Origin: Microlunatus speluncae
GTDB taxonomy: Bacteria; Actinomycetota; Actinomycetes; Propionibacteriales; Propionibacteriaceae
Direction of reading: 5' to 3'
DNA length: 64,000 bases
Assembly: GCF_009299835.1 (NCBI RefSeq)
Contig: NZ_VKCZ01000012.1
Coordinates: forward strand, 1-64,000
A program made the position numbers and the translations under genes. A model generated the notes under the pieces. That model had not been told where the DNA came from and did not search any database. It worked only from the letters and a program-made list of their open reading frames with translations. This document shows, in pieces, positions 43,350 through 51,831 of this stretch (within the stretch, counting starts at the first letter, position 1; the number at the start of each line of letters is the position of its first letter).

Positions 43350-44388
43350 ACCGAACCTGCTCGAGGTGCGCGGCCTGGCCACCCACTTCCGGCTGCAGGA
43401 AGGGCTGGTCCGGGCGGTCGAAGCGGTCGACCTCGACGTCCGGGCCGGCGAGACCCTGGCCATCGTCGGCGAGTCCGGCTGCGGCAAGTCGATCACTGCC
43501 CGGTCGATCCTGCAGCTGGTCGATCCGCCCGGCAAGGTGGTCGCCGGCAAGATCAACTACCGCCGGGCCGACGGCACGGTGATCGACCTCGCCGGGCTGG
43601 ATCCGAAGGGCAAGGCGATCCGGGAGCTGCGCGGCCGGGAGATCGCAATGGTCTTCCAGGAGCCGATGTCGTCGCTGTCGCCGGTGCACACGATCGGCTC
43701 ACAGATCATGGAATCCATCCTGGAGCACGAGCCGGTGTCCAAGGCCGAGGCCCGGGACCGGGCGATCGAGTCGCTGCGCGAGGTCGGGATCCCGCGACCG
43801 GAGCAGCGGGTCGACGCCTACACGTTCCAGCTGTCCGGCGGGATGCGGCAGCGGGCCATGATCGCGATGGCCCTGGCCTGCCGGCCGCGGCTGCTGATCG
43901 CCGACGAGCCGACCACGGCGCTGGACGTGACCATCCAGGCTCAGATCCTCGACCTGTTCCGGGAGTTGCAGGAGCGGCACCGGATGGCGGTGATCTTCAT
44001 CACCCATGATCTTGGTGTGGTGGCCGAGGTCGCCGACCGGGTGGCGGTGATGTATCTCGGGCTGGTGGTCGAGCACTGCGACGTCGACGACCTGTTCTAC
44101 GCGCCGCGGCATCCGTACACCGCCGGGCTGCTCCGGTCGATGCCGATGGTCGGGCCACGGTCGAAGCAGCGGCTGGCGACCATCCCCGGCTCAGTGCCGC
44201 ATCCGTACGCGCGGCCCCACGGCTGCCCGTACCACCCCCGCTGCGACCGGCTCCTCGACGGCCGGTGCGACAACGAGTTCCCGATCATGATCGACACGGC
44301 CACCCCTGACGGCGACGGCGGACGCTCGGTGCGGTGCCTGCTCTATTCCTCGGCGGAGTCCGTGACCGAAGGGGTGGGGGAGAAGTGA
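43324..44388 (+). CDS. ABC transporter ATP-binding protein (DppD type)
   Basis: About 354 residues. Walker [10 protein letters not shown]-loop [12 protein letters not shown], signature LSGGMRQR, Walker [13 protein letters not shown] and H-loop THDLGVVAE are all intact. The C-terminal oligopeptide/dipeptide extension with Cys residues ([16 protein letters not shown]) is present. Start 43324 or 43339; both overlap the permease. It energises uptake together with the next gene. Confidence 0.9.
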   Translation: MRRTPMRTEPNLLEVRGLATHFRLQEGLVRAVEAVDLDVRAGETLAIVGESGCGKSITARSILQLVDPPGKVVAGKINYRRADGTVIDLAGLDPKGKAIRELRGREIAMVFQEPMSSLSPVHTIGSQIMESILEHEPVSKAEARDRAIESLREVGIPRPEQRVDAYTFQLSGGMRQRAMIAMALACRPRLLIADEPTTALDVTIQAQILDLFRELQERHRMAVIFITHDLGVVAEVADRVAVMYLGLVVEHCDVDDLFYAPRHPYTAGLLRSMPMVGPRSKQRLATIPGSVPHPYARPHGCPYHPRCDRLLDGRCDNEFPIMIDTATPDGDGGRSVRCLLYSSAESVTEGVGEK

Positions 44389-45404
44389 CGCCGCTGCTCG
44401 ACATCCGTGATCTTTCGATGACGTTCCGGATCGGCCGCGGCCTGCTGCCCGGCCGGCGCAGCGTGGTGCAGGCCTTGCAGGGCGTCGATCTGGACATCCG
44501 GCGGGGCGAGACGCTCGGTCTGGTGGGGGAGTCCGGCTGCGGCAAGACGACCCTCGGCCGGTGCGTGCTGCGCGGCTACCGGCCCGATCGCGGCGTGATC
44601 AACTACGCCAACGCCGACGGTACGGTGACCGATCTGGCCCGGCTCAGCCGGCGCGAGCTGAAGCCGTACCGGACCCAGGTGCGGACGGTCTTCCAGGACC
44701 CGAACAGTTCGCTGAATCCACGGTTGACGGTGCGGCAGATCGTGGCCGAGCCGCTGGTCGCGGCGCGGCTGGTCAAGCCCGACGAGATCGGCGACCGGGT
44801 GGCGGAGATGCTGCGCCGGGTCGGGCTGCGGCCGGAATACATGCGGCGCTATCCGCACGCGTTCTCCGGCGGCCAACGGCAGCGGATCGGGATCGCCCGG
44901 GCCTTGATCACCGAGCCGCGGCTGGTGGTGGCCGACGAGGCCGTGTCGGCGCTCGACGTGTCGGTGCGCAGTCAGATCCTCAACCTGCTGGAGGATCTGC
45001 AGGAGCAGTTCGATCTCACCTATCTGTTCATCTCCCATGATCTTTCGGTGATCCAGCATCTGTGCGACCGGGTGGCGGTGATGTATGTCGGCAAGGTGGT
45101 CGAGCAGGCCTCGACCGACGAGCTCTACGCCCGGCCCCGGCATCCGTACACCGAGAGCCTGTTGCGCGCGCTGCCGCGGCCCGATCCCCGGCTGCGCCGC
45201 GCGGCCCAGCGGGTGCCGCTGCGCGGCGAACTGCCCGACCCGGCCAACCCGCCGGCCGGCTGCGCGTTCCACCCACGGTGCCCGTACGCGAGCGATCGGT
45301 GCGACACCGAGGTGCCGGAGTTGGCCTCGGTTGAAAATGGCGACGACTCGAATCGCCAGGCGCGTTGTCACTATGCGACGACGCTCGTACTTACGGGAGT
45401 GTGA
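44385..45404 (+). CDS. ABC transporter ATP-binding protein (DppF type)
   Basis: 339 residues. Walker [10 protein letters not shown]-loop [12 protein letters not shown], signature FSGGQRQR, Walker [14 protein letters not shown]-loop SHDLSVI, and the oligopeptide C-terminal motif [19 protein letters not shown] start at 44385 overlaps the upstream stop by 4 nt. Walker B reads DEAV rather than DEPT, a common variant in DppF proteins. Confidence 0.9.
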   Translation: MTPLLDIRDLSMTFRIGRGLLPGRRSVVQALQGVDLDIRRGETLGLVGESGCGKTTLGRCVLRGYRPDRGVINYANADGTVTDLARLSRRELKPYRTQVRTVFQDPNSSLNPRLTVRQIVAEPLVAARLVKPDEIGDRVAEMLRRVGLRPEYMRRYPHAFSGGQRQRIGIARALITEPRLVVADEAVSALDVSVRSQILNLLEDLQEQFDLTYLFISHDLSVIQHLCDRVAVMYVGKVVEQASTDELYARPRHPYTESLLRALPRPDPRLRRAAQRVPLRGELPDPANPPAGCAFHPRCPYASDRCDTEVPELASVENGDDSNRQARCHYATTLVLTGV

Positions 45405-45413
45405 TCACGTCCT

Positions 45414-46712
45414 ATGACCACCCTGGGCACCGCCGTCGCCGACATCACCCCGCGTCATCCGGTCGATCTGTCCGGATTCGCCGGCCGCGAAGGTCCGTTG
45501 ACCGGGGTCCGCGCGCCGCTGGAGGTGCAGGTCTTCGTCTTCGGTGATCCGGAGATCACCGCCGTCCTGGCCTGCGCCGATCTGCTCTGGTGGGGACCGG
45601 GCATCGCCGACGCGCTGCGGGCCAGGATCGCCGCGAAGCATGGGATCCCGGCCGAGGCCGTACTGCTGCACGCCTCGCACACCCACAGCGGGCCGCAGCC
45701 CGGGATGACGTTCTCGACCCTGGTCGGTCGCGGCGACCCGGACTATCTCGACCTGCTGCAGACCAGCACCCTGGCCGCGGTGGCCGAGGCCGCCGCGAAC
45801 CTGGAACCCGTCGCCGTCTCCCGGGGTCGCGGCCGCTGCGAGATCGGGATGAACCGACGGCTGGCCCACCCGTCCGGTGCCGTCGGCGGCGCCGATCCGG
45901 CCGGGCCGACCGATCCCGAGGTCACGGTGATCAGCTTCGACCGGCCGGACGGCTCGGTGAAGGCGCTGCTGGCGCACTACGCCTGCCACCCGGTGATCAC
46001 CGCTGACCTGCTCACCGGTCCCGACTTCCCGGGCGTGGCCCGGGCCCGGATCGTCGAGCGGCTCGAGAACCCTTCGACGGGCTCCGGGAACGAGGCGGTG
46101 ATCGGATTCCTGCAAGGCTGTTGCGGCGACATCGACCCGGCCGTGCTGGACGGGGACCGGTTCGTCCGAGGTGGCGACGCCGAGCTGGAGCGGATCGGGG
46201 GCGCGCTGGCCGACGCGGTCGGTGAGGTGTTGGCGGCCGGGTTGGAGCCGACCGGTGGTTCGGTGCTGCGGACCCGGACCGCGGAGGCTCGGCTGCCGCT
46301 GCACGCGCCGTCGCTGGCCATGCTGGCGGCGCGCCGGGACGAGGACGGGATCTGGGGCGACTGGAGCCGGCACCTGCTGGCGCACCGGGAGTTGATCACC
46401 GACGAGATCCCGCTGCGAATGATCATGCTCGAACTGGCCGACGACCTCGCCCTGCTCGGCTTCGACGCCGAGGTGACGGTCGAGTACGGGCTGTGGCTGA
46501 AGGAGTGGTCTAACGGGAGGGTCTTGCCGATCCCGTACACCAACGGCATGATCGGATACGTGGTCACCGCCGAGCAGGTCCGGCAGGGTGGCTACGAGCC
46601 CGACGACTCCTATCCGTACGTCTATCGGTCCGGGCGGTTCACCACTGGCGCCGAAGAGATCATCCGATCCACGGTCGCCCACCTTCTCACAGACGGGACA
46701 CCGACTCAGTGA
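45414..46712 (+). CDS. Neutral ceramidase-like metallohydrolase
   Basis: 432 residues, matching the N-terminal catalytic domain of neutral/alkaline ceramidases but without the C-terminal Ig-like domain. Zinc-ligand candidates: His in HASHTHSGP (residues 86-92) and HYACHPV (188-193). The GCCGDIDPAV block corresponds to the nucleophile region. No signal peptide, so it acts inside the cell on something imported. A repeat copy is translated as NPSTGSGNE at about 219-227. It probably cleaves an amide of a lipid or sugar; not necessarily a ceramide. Confidence 0.82.
   Translation: MTTLGTAVADITPRHPVDLSGFAGREGPLTGVRAPLEVQVFVFGDPEITAVLACADLLWWGPGIADALRARIAAKHGIPAEAVLLHASHTHSGPQPGMTFSTLVGRGDPDYLDLLQTSTLAAVAEAAANLEPVAVSRGRGRCEIGMNRRLAHPSGAVGGADPAGPTDPEVTVISFDRPDGSVKALLAHYACHPVITADLLTGPDFPGVARARIVERLENPSTGSGNEAVIGFLQGCCGDIDPAVLDGDRFVRGGDAELERIGGALADAVGEVLAAGLEPTGGSVLRTRTAEARLPLHAPSLAMLAARRDEDGIWGDWSRHLLAHRELITDEIPLRMIMLELADDLALLGFDAEVTVEYGLWLKEWSNGRVLPIPYTNGMIGYVVTAEQVRQGGYEPDDSYPYVYRSGRFTTGAEEIIRSTVAHLLTDGTPTQ
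46070..46092. repeat. Repeat copy inside the ceramidase-like gene
   Basis: ACCCTTCGACGGGCTCCGGG followed by AAC, a variant of the interspersed repeat read in frame as NPSTGSGN on a likely surface loop. Confidence 0.75.
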
Positions 46713-47788
46713 CTTCCTTCGACGGCCTCGGACTGCATCTGGGCAATCTGCATCTGCTGTCCGACGCCGAATCCCGCTCGCTCTCCGCCGAGAACCCGAC
46801 CGGCGACCGCGGCGCCGGCGCACTGGCGACCGAGGGGATGGGCGCGCAGAACGCCCGTGATCTTGGGGTCGGCTGGAAGGTCGCGCCGGCGGTCAAGATC
46901 GCGCCGAACTCGGTCTTCGAGCTCGGTGACATCGCCGGCCCGGGCTCGATCCAGCAGATCTGGATGACCACCACCGCCGAGAACCGGTCGTTGATCTTGC
47001 GGATCTACTGGGACGGTCAGGACCATCCGTCGGTCGAGACTCCGCTGAACGACTTCTTCGCCTCCGGTTGGGGCCAGTTCGCCCAGATCTCCTCGCTGGC
47101 CGTCTGCGTCAACCCGAAGAACGGGTTCAACAGCTACTGGCAGATGCCGTTCCGGCAGCACTGCCGGATCACCGTGGAGAATCTGGCCGACACCGAGTGC
47201 GTGCTGTTCTACCAGGTCAACTACCAGTTGACCGAGGTGCCGGAGGATGCCGCCTATTTCCACGCCCAGTTCCGGCGGACCAATCCGCTGCCGTACGCGG
47301 AGGAGTACACGATCGTCGACGGCGTGTCCGGCCGCGGCCACTACGTCGGCACCGCGGTGGCCTGGGGCGCGAACAGCAACGGCTGGTGGGGCGAGGGCGA
47401 GCTGAAGTGGTTCCTCGATGCCGAGGAGGCACCGACGATCTGCGGCACCGGCACCGAGGACTACTTCTGCGGTGCCTGGGGATTCCAGGACCAGGGCCGC
47501 TACCACACCTTCACCACCGCGTACGCCGGGATGCCGGTGATCATCTCGCCGGACGGCGTGGATCCCAATCGGACCCAGACCCGGTTCGGTCTGTATCGCT
47601 GGCACATCACCGATCCGATCCGGTTCCGCAGTGATCTTCGGGTCACCATGCAGGCCCTCGGCTGGCGCAGCGGCGGCCGTTATCTGCCGTTGCGCGACGA
47701 CATCGCCACCGTCGCCTACTGGTACCAAACCCTGCCGACCGCACCCTTCCCGGAGTTCCCGGATCGCGACGCGCTGGAGATCATCTGA
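46709..47788 (+). CDS. DUF2961 / GH172-like glycoside hydrolase
   Basis: 359 residues, the length of single-domain DUF2961 proteins. The family core is visible: LFELGDIAGPGSIQQIWMTT-type block, EAGLPFRxHCRITVENL-type strand, NYQLTEVPEDAAYFHAQFRR, and the acidic TICGTGTEDYFCGAWGF motif that holds the presumed catalytic Glu residues. GH172 enzymes act on furanosides such as D-fructofuranosides and D-arabinofuranosides. No signal peptide; it would act on imported oligosaccharide. GTG start overlaps the previous stop by 4 nt and ends the operon. Confidence 0.88.
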   Translation: MTSFDGLGLHLGNLHLLSDAESRSLSAENPTGDRGAGALATEGMGAQNARDLGVGWKVAPAVKIAPNSVFELGDIAGPGSIQQIWMTTTAENRSLILRIYWDGQDHPSVETPLNDFFASGWGQFAQISSLAVCVNPKNGFNSYWQMPFRQHCRITVENLADTECVLFYQVNYQLTEVPEDAAYFHAQFRRTNPLPYAEEYTIVDGVSGRGHYVGTAVAWGANSNGWWGEGELKWFLDAEEAPTICGTGTEDYFCGAWGFQDQGRYHTFTTAYAGMPVIISPDGVDPNRTQTRFGLYRWHITDPIRFRSDLRVTMQALGWRSGGRYLPLRDDIATVAYWYQTLPTAPFPEFPDRDALEII

Positions 47789-47816
47789 CCCGGCGGTCTT
47801 GTCCAGGGCCGGGTTC

Positions 47817-48100
47817 GGACGTTCGTTCCCTGAGCTCGTCGAAGCGCCGTCCTGAGCCTGTCGAAGGGGGCCGACCAGATCCCTCCGGCATTGAGAACCC
47901 TTGATCGATCCGGCCTGCCCCCTTCGACATGCTCAGGACGGCGCTTCGACAGGCTCAGGGAGCGGATGATCTTTCGCTGACCTCCGTTTCCTCGTGCTGT
48001 AGGGCTTATCGATCGGGAGGTTTGGGTGTTCGTTCCCTGAGCTTGTCGAAGCGCCGTCCTGAGCATGTCGAAGGGGGCAGGCCGGCTGGTGCGCCTCCGA
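47817..48100. repeat. Cluster of interspersed repeats
   Basis: Facing copies of the core repeat lie at about 47819-47872, 47928-47962 and 48029-48083 (variants CCCTGAGCTCGTCGAAG, CTTCGACAGGCTCAGGGA and CCCTGAGCTTGTCGAAG), each paired with a GTCCTGAGCxTGTCGAAGGG half. Confidence 0.8.
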
Positions 48101-48520
48101 TTTCGGCCTGATGGTCGGAAAAGAACGCGCTAAGGAGCGGACGGGTTGGCGCGGTCGGTGAGGATGGCGGCCGGGCACGGTTGGGCGTGGGTCGATGGAG
48201 GCGGCTGGGTTGGGTGGTCTGGTCGGGGCGGCGGTCTTGGTGGGGGGTGTCCGGAATCGACCCGACGTGACGGGATCCGGAGGTTGTCGGCGGGTTTCGG
48301 GTGACGTTGGGTCGATTTCGGACATCGGATTACCGGTCAGGCGGGGGATCTCGCAGAGTTGATTGGTGGGTCCGGCCTCTGGGAGCGAACAGCCTGGCGC
48401 CCGATCCAAGATCAGGTGGATCCAGGCTGAGCTTGTCGAAGGGCCGGCCAGTTCCGTCCGGCGCTGAGAAACCTTGATCGATCCGGCTTGCCCCCTTCGA
48501 CAGGCTCAGGGAGCGGATGA
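47951..48520. repeat. Long direct repeat, unit A
   Basis: Shares with unit B, in the same order, the blocks CAGGGAGCGGATGATCTTTC, CATCGATCGGGAGG-type, TTCGGCCTGATGGTCGGAAA, GGTTGGCGCGGTCGGTGAGG, GTCGATTTCGG, TTCCGTCCGGCGCTG and CCCCCTTCGACAGGCTCAGG. It is longer than unit B because of about 200 extra bases in the middle. Confidence 0.7.
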
Positions 48521-48626
48521 TCTTCCCGCCACCGATCCTTGCGCAGTTGATCACCATGGCAGCGAGGGGAATCTCTGTTCTCGGTCTCGGGTGTTCTTAC
48601 CTGAGCTCGTCGATGGGGACGTTGGC

Positions 48627-48990
48627 TGGCTCAGGGAGCGGATGATCTTTCGCTGACCTCCGCTCCCTCCGGCTGTGGGGATCATCGATCGGGAGGTTGG
48701 GTGTTCGTTCCCTGAGCCTGTCGAAGGGCAAGCCGGCGATCTCCTCTCTGTTCGGCCTGATGGTCGGAAAGAACGCGTCAAGGAGCGGGCGGGTTGGCGC
48801 GGTCGGTGAGGATGGCGGCCGGGCTCGGTTGGGCGCAGGTCGATGGTGGCGGTTGGGGTGGTCTGGTCGGGTCGATTTCGGGCGTCGGATCACCGGCCGG
48901 TTCCGTCCGGCGCTGTGGACTGTTGATGGATGTGGCTGGCCCCCTTCGACAGGCTCAGGACGGCGCTTCGACCGGCTCGGGGAGCGGATG
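48627..48990. repeat. Long direct repeat, unit B
   Basis: Second copy of unit A with the same block order, ending 51 bp before the DUF222/HNH start. Its GGTTGGCGCGGTCGGTGAGG block is also related to the repeat copies at 247-443 and 36940-37132. Confidence 0.7.
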
Positions 48991-49028
48991 TTTTTCCTTG
49001 TTTTGCTGCGTTTGTGGGCGGTGGCGGC

Positions 49029-49034
49029 TATAAT
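49029..49034 (+). promoter_or_regulatory. -10 element (TATAAT) of DUF222/HNH gene, leaderless
   Basis: A perfect TATAAT ends seven bases before the ATG at 49042, so transcription should start at or next to the start codon. It is the only consensus -10 seen this close to a gene in the window. Confidence 0.6.
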
Positions 49035-49041
49035 AGAACAC

Positions 49042-50541
49042 ATGTTCGAGTCGTTGGAGTTGCGGGTTGCCGGGTACGGCACCGACGACATCCTCAAAGC
49101 TGCCAAGGCCGCGGTGCGGGCCCGGCTGGAAGCGGAGAACGAACTGATCGCCTGGACCGCGGCCTGGGCGGACGCGAACTCCGCGGACTCGATCCATCCC
49201 GACGAACTGCGATTGTTGGGCGGGCCGAAGGGGGTCCGGCCGGGCGGGGACGGGACGCCGGAGGTCAACGATCTGGCCCTGGTCGAACTGGCGGTCGCGA
49301 TCAAGAAGGGTGAGTTCGCCGGGACCCGGTTCGTCGGTGAAGTGCTCGATGTGCGGCACCGACTGCCTCTGTTGTGGGAGAAGGTGATGGGGTGTGAGGT
49401 GGAGGGCTGGCAGACCCGCTCGATCGCCCGGATGACCCATCACCTCACCGTCGCCCAGGCCGGTCAGGTTGATGCGGACCTGGCCGGGTTCGCCGGGTTG
49501 GTCGGGTTCTCGAAGCTGCGGGATCGGGCGGAGGCGGCGATCGCGCGGGTCGATGCCGAACGGGTTGAGCGGGTCGCGGCGGAACGGAAGTCCGAGCTCG
49601 GGGTGTGGTTGTCGCAGACCTCCGATGAAGGGTTGAAGTCGCTGTTTGCCCGTCTCGAACCGGCCGCGGCGATCCGGTTGTATGCCCGGATCCAGGAGCT
49701 TGCCGACGCGCTTCCCGCCGATGGCCGCACGCCGGACGAACGCCGCGCTGAAGCGCTCGGGTTGTTGGGTAATGAGTTGGAGGCGACCCGGATCCTGGCC
49801 GCGGCGCGGCAGCCTGATCTGTTCGCCGAGGAGTTCGCCGCCGCGGTCCAACCGGTCGCGGGCGAGGACCCCGACGAGCCGGTCGAGGAGTCCGAGCTAC
49901 ACCAGTCGCTGCGGGATCAGCCGGCCATGATCACCGATGCAGACCTGCTCGTGTTCAAGGCGGCGGTCGAGAAGCTGGTCGCCGGGCTGGATCCTTCGCT
50001 GCTGTTGCCGACCTCGACCCTGGTCGTGCACATCGCGGCGGAATCGTTGGAGACCGGGTCCGGGATCTGCCGGGTGCCCGGGATCGGGCCGACCACGATG
50101 GGTGTGGTGAAGGACTGGCTCGGTCATGACCGGGTGAACGTCGTTCCGGTGGTCGATCTGAACGATCCGCCGGCCCCGGTCGATGCCTACGAGATCCCCG
50201 ACCGGCACAGACGCTACCTCCGGTTCGCCCGGCCCGGGAGCAGTTTCCCGTGGTCGACCGCGACCGGGAACCTGGAGCTTGATCACACCGTGCCCTATCG
50301 GTCGATGGGCGAGGGTGGGCCGCCGGGTCAGACCGGCATCGACGCTCTGGCCCCGCTGGCGAGACGGGAGCATCGGGCGGTGACCCATGGTGGGTGGCGG
50401 CGGCGACAACCCGAGCCGGGCACGATGATCTTTCGATCACCGCACGGCGACACCCAGCTCACCAACTACTCCGGCACCTTCGACCTCGGTCGCGGGACCT
50501 TCGCCCGCGCCATCTGGGCCGCCGCCGCCCCCACCCACTGA
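49042..50541 (+). CDS. DUF222 / HNH-type (13E12 family) protein
   Basis: 499 residues. The long N-terminal helical region is DUF222 (FESLELRVAGYGTDDILKAA, GTRFVGEVLDVRHRLPLLWE, VEGWQTRSIARMTHHLTVAQ). The C-terminal about 90 residues form an HNH-like nuclease: NLELDHTVPYRSMG with the Asp-His pair and a late REHRAVTHGGWRRRQ. The usual CxxC pairs are absent. These proteins are multicopy in actinobacteria and resemble those of the REP13E12 repeats of M. tuberculosis. It is flanked upstream by the repeat cluster, which suggests a mobile or recombination-associated unit. Nuclease activity is unproven. Confidence 0.88.
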   Translation: MFESLELRVAGYGTDDILKAAKAAVRARLEAENELIAWTAAWADANSADSIHPDELRLLGGPKGVRPGGDGTPEVNDLALVELAVAIKKGEFAGTRFVGEVLDVRHRLPLLWEKVMGCEVEGWQTRSIARMTHHLTVAQAGQVDADLAGFAGLVGFSKLRDRAEAAIARVDAERVERVAAERKSELGVWLSQTSDEGLKSLFARLEPAAAIRLYARIQELADALPADGRTPDERRAEALGLLGNELEATRILAAARQPDLFAEEFAAAVQPVAGEDPDEPVEESELHQSLRDQPAMITDADLLVFKAAVEKLVAGLDPSLLLPTSTLVVHIAAESLETGSGICRVPGIGPTTMGVVKDWLGHDRVNVVPVVDLNDPPAPVDAYEIPDRHRRYLRFARPGSSFPWSTATGNLELDHTVPYRSMGEGGPPGQTGIDALAPLARREHRAVTHGGWRRRQPEPGTMIFRSPHGDTQLTNYSGTFDLGRGTFARAIWAAAAPTH

Positions 50542-50602
50542 ACCGGCTCTCCGGGTCGGTGTCGGACAATCCTTGTGTCGTCACTGGGACCGAGGAGGAT
50601 CG

Positions 50603-51556
50603 ATGCCGCTGGAACCGGCTGTCGTCGCGGTGCGCGCGCAGGTCCCGCCGGAGCTGCCGACCGATGACCTGGTCGAGCACCGGCGGCGGGCGGACGAGTA
50701 CCAAGATCGGATCTGGCCCCTGGCTGGGCTGGCCGGCCCGGACCTGCCGACTCGGGATCACCTGATCAAGACCCCGGGACGTCCGGACACGATCTTGCGC
50801 CTGCTCTACCCGGCCGGCGTCGAGCCGGGCCGGGAGAAGCATCCGATCTGCCTGTCTCTGTTCGGCGGTGGCTGGCAGCAGGGCGGCCTGCACCACCCGT
50901 CGTTCGCTCACCCCGCGGCCCGCCGGGCCGCTGGGGCCGGGGTGATCATGGCCTGTCTGTCCTACGCGCTCGCCCCCGAACATCCCTACCCGGCGGCGCT
51001 CGACCAGTGCGTCGCGGCCCTGGACTGGATCGTCGAACACGCCGCAGAAGTCGGCGCCGACCCGGACCGGATCGCGCTGGACGGCACCTCGTCCGGCGGC
51101 AATCTCGCCGCCGCGCTGGCGCTGCGCAACCGGGACGGCGCTGGCCATCCGGTCCGGCTGCAGGTCCTGGAGGTGGCGGCGCTGGATCTCACCGGCGGCC
51201 ATCTCGACTGGGCCGACGTTGATCAGGAGACTCGGGACGGCTGGGGATCGAGGCTGACCTCGGTGTTTCGGACCTATGTCCCGTCCGGTGAGCTGACCGA
51301 CCCGTATGTGTCTCCGTTGCTGGCCGAGGAGCTGTCCGGGCTGCCGCCGGCCTACGTGATCACGGCTGAGCTGGATCCGCTCCGCGGCGACGGCGAGGCC
51401 TACGCCGCCGCACTCGGCCGGGCCGGCGTGCCGGTCGCCGCCCTGCGGGTGATCGGCGCCGACCACGGCAGCCACGTCTTCGAGCGGATCTCCCTCGCCG
51501 CCCGCGCCACCCAGTCCATGATCAGCTCCGCCCTGCGCACCCTCCACGACGACTGA
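50603..51556 (+). CDS. HSL-family alpha/beta hydrolase (esterase)
   Basis: 317 residues. Hormone-sensitive-lipase-type fold: the oxyanion motif reads FGGGWQQGG rather than HGGG, the nucleophile Ser lies in DGTSSGGNLAAALAL, the Asp is in ITAELDPLRGDGE and the His in GADHGSHVF. It probably hydrolyses short acyl esters. GAGGAGG at 50592-50598 is 4 nt from the ATG at 50603, which fixes the start. It ends just before a strong hairpin. Confidence 0.85.
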   Translation: MPLEPAVVAVRAQVPPELPTDDLVEHRRRADEYQDRIWPLAGLAGPDLPTRDHLIKTPGRPDTILRLLYPAGVEPGREKHPICLSLFGGGWQQGGLHHPSFAHPAARRAAGAGVIMACLSYALAPEHPYPAALDQCVAALDWIVEHAAEVGADPDRIALDGTSSGGNLAAALALRNRDGAGHPVRLQVLEVAALDLTGGHLDWADVDQETRDGWGSRLTSVFRTYVPSGELTDPYVSPLLAEELSGLPPAYVITAELDPLRGDGEAYAAALGRAGVPVAALRVIGADHGSHVFERISLAARATQSMISSALRTLHDD

Positions 51557-51557
51557 G

Positions 51558-51601
51558 TTGTCAGAACTGAGTTGTGCCAGGGCACAACTCAGTTCTGACA
51601 A
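51558..51601. terminator. Long perfect hairpin terminator
   Basis: 21-bp perfectly complementary arms (51558-51578 and 51581-51601) around two bases; the arm ends AGTTCTGACAA and continues GTCGG. Lies between the convergent esterase and ferredoxin genes. It shares AGTTCTGACAAGTCGG with the terminator at 55586-55643. Confidence 0.85.
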
Positions 51602-51635
51602 GTCGGCGGGAGAGTGGGGGTGCGGGGGTGCGGGG

Positions 51636-51824
51636 TCAGGCGAGGCGGAGGGCGCCGGAGGGGCAGAGGAGGACGGCTTCCCGGACCTCCGTGTCGCAGT
51701 CCTCGGCCTCGTCGGCGAGCAGCACGACGCGGCCGTCCTCCTCGTCCTGGTCGAAATACTCCGGCGCGGTCAGCGCGCACATGCCCGAGCCGACGCAGAC
51801 GTGTTGATCAGCAACGATGCGCAT
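51636..51824 (-). CDS. 3Fe-4S type ferredoxin
   Basis: 62 residues. MRIVADQHVCVGSGMCALTA gives the first two cluster cysteines spaced C-x5-C, and CPSGAL the last; the missing Cys at the usual fourth position indicates a 3Fe-4S cluster. Such ferredoxins carry electrons to cytochrome P450s, and it lies 7 nt downstream of a P450 gene. It is acidic, as usual. Confidence 0.9.
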   Translation of the reverse strand: MRIVADQHVCVGSGMCALTAPEYFDQDEEDGRVVLLADEAEDCDTEVREAVLLCPSGALRLA

Positions 51825-51831
51825 CGTGAGC

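Larger units (their letters stand above)
47789..49041. other. 1.25-kb repeat-rich region without genes
   Basis: No frame here has codon bias or a motif of a real gene. It is filled by at least seven copies of the interspersed repeat and by two longer direct-repeat units. The last 50 bp are unusually T-rich and contain the promoter of the DUF222/HNH gene. No terminator hairpin with a T-run is evident after the GH172 gene, though several repeat copies face each other and could serve as one. Confidence 0.7.

Noticed and set aside
47789..49041. Small genes in the repeat cluster
   Set aside because: All frames consist of translated repeat motifs (for example RSLSLSKRRPEHVEG) without start signals or codon bias.
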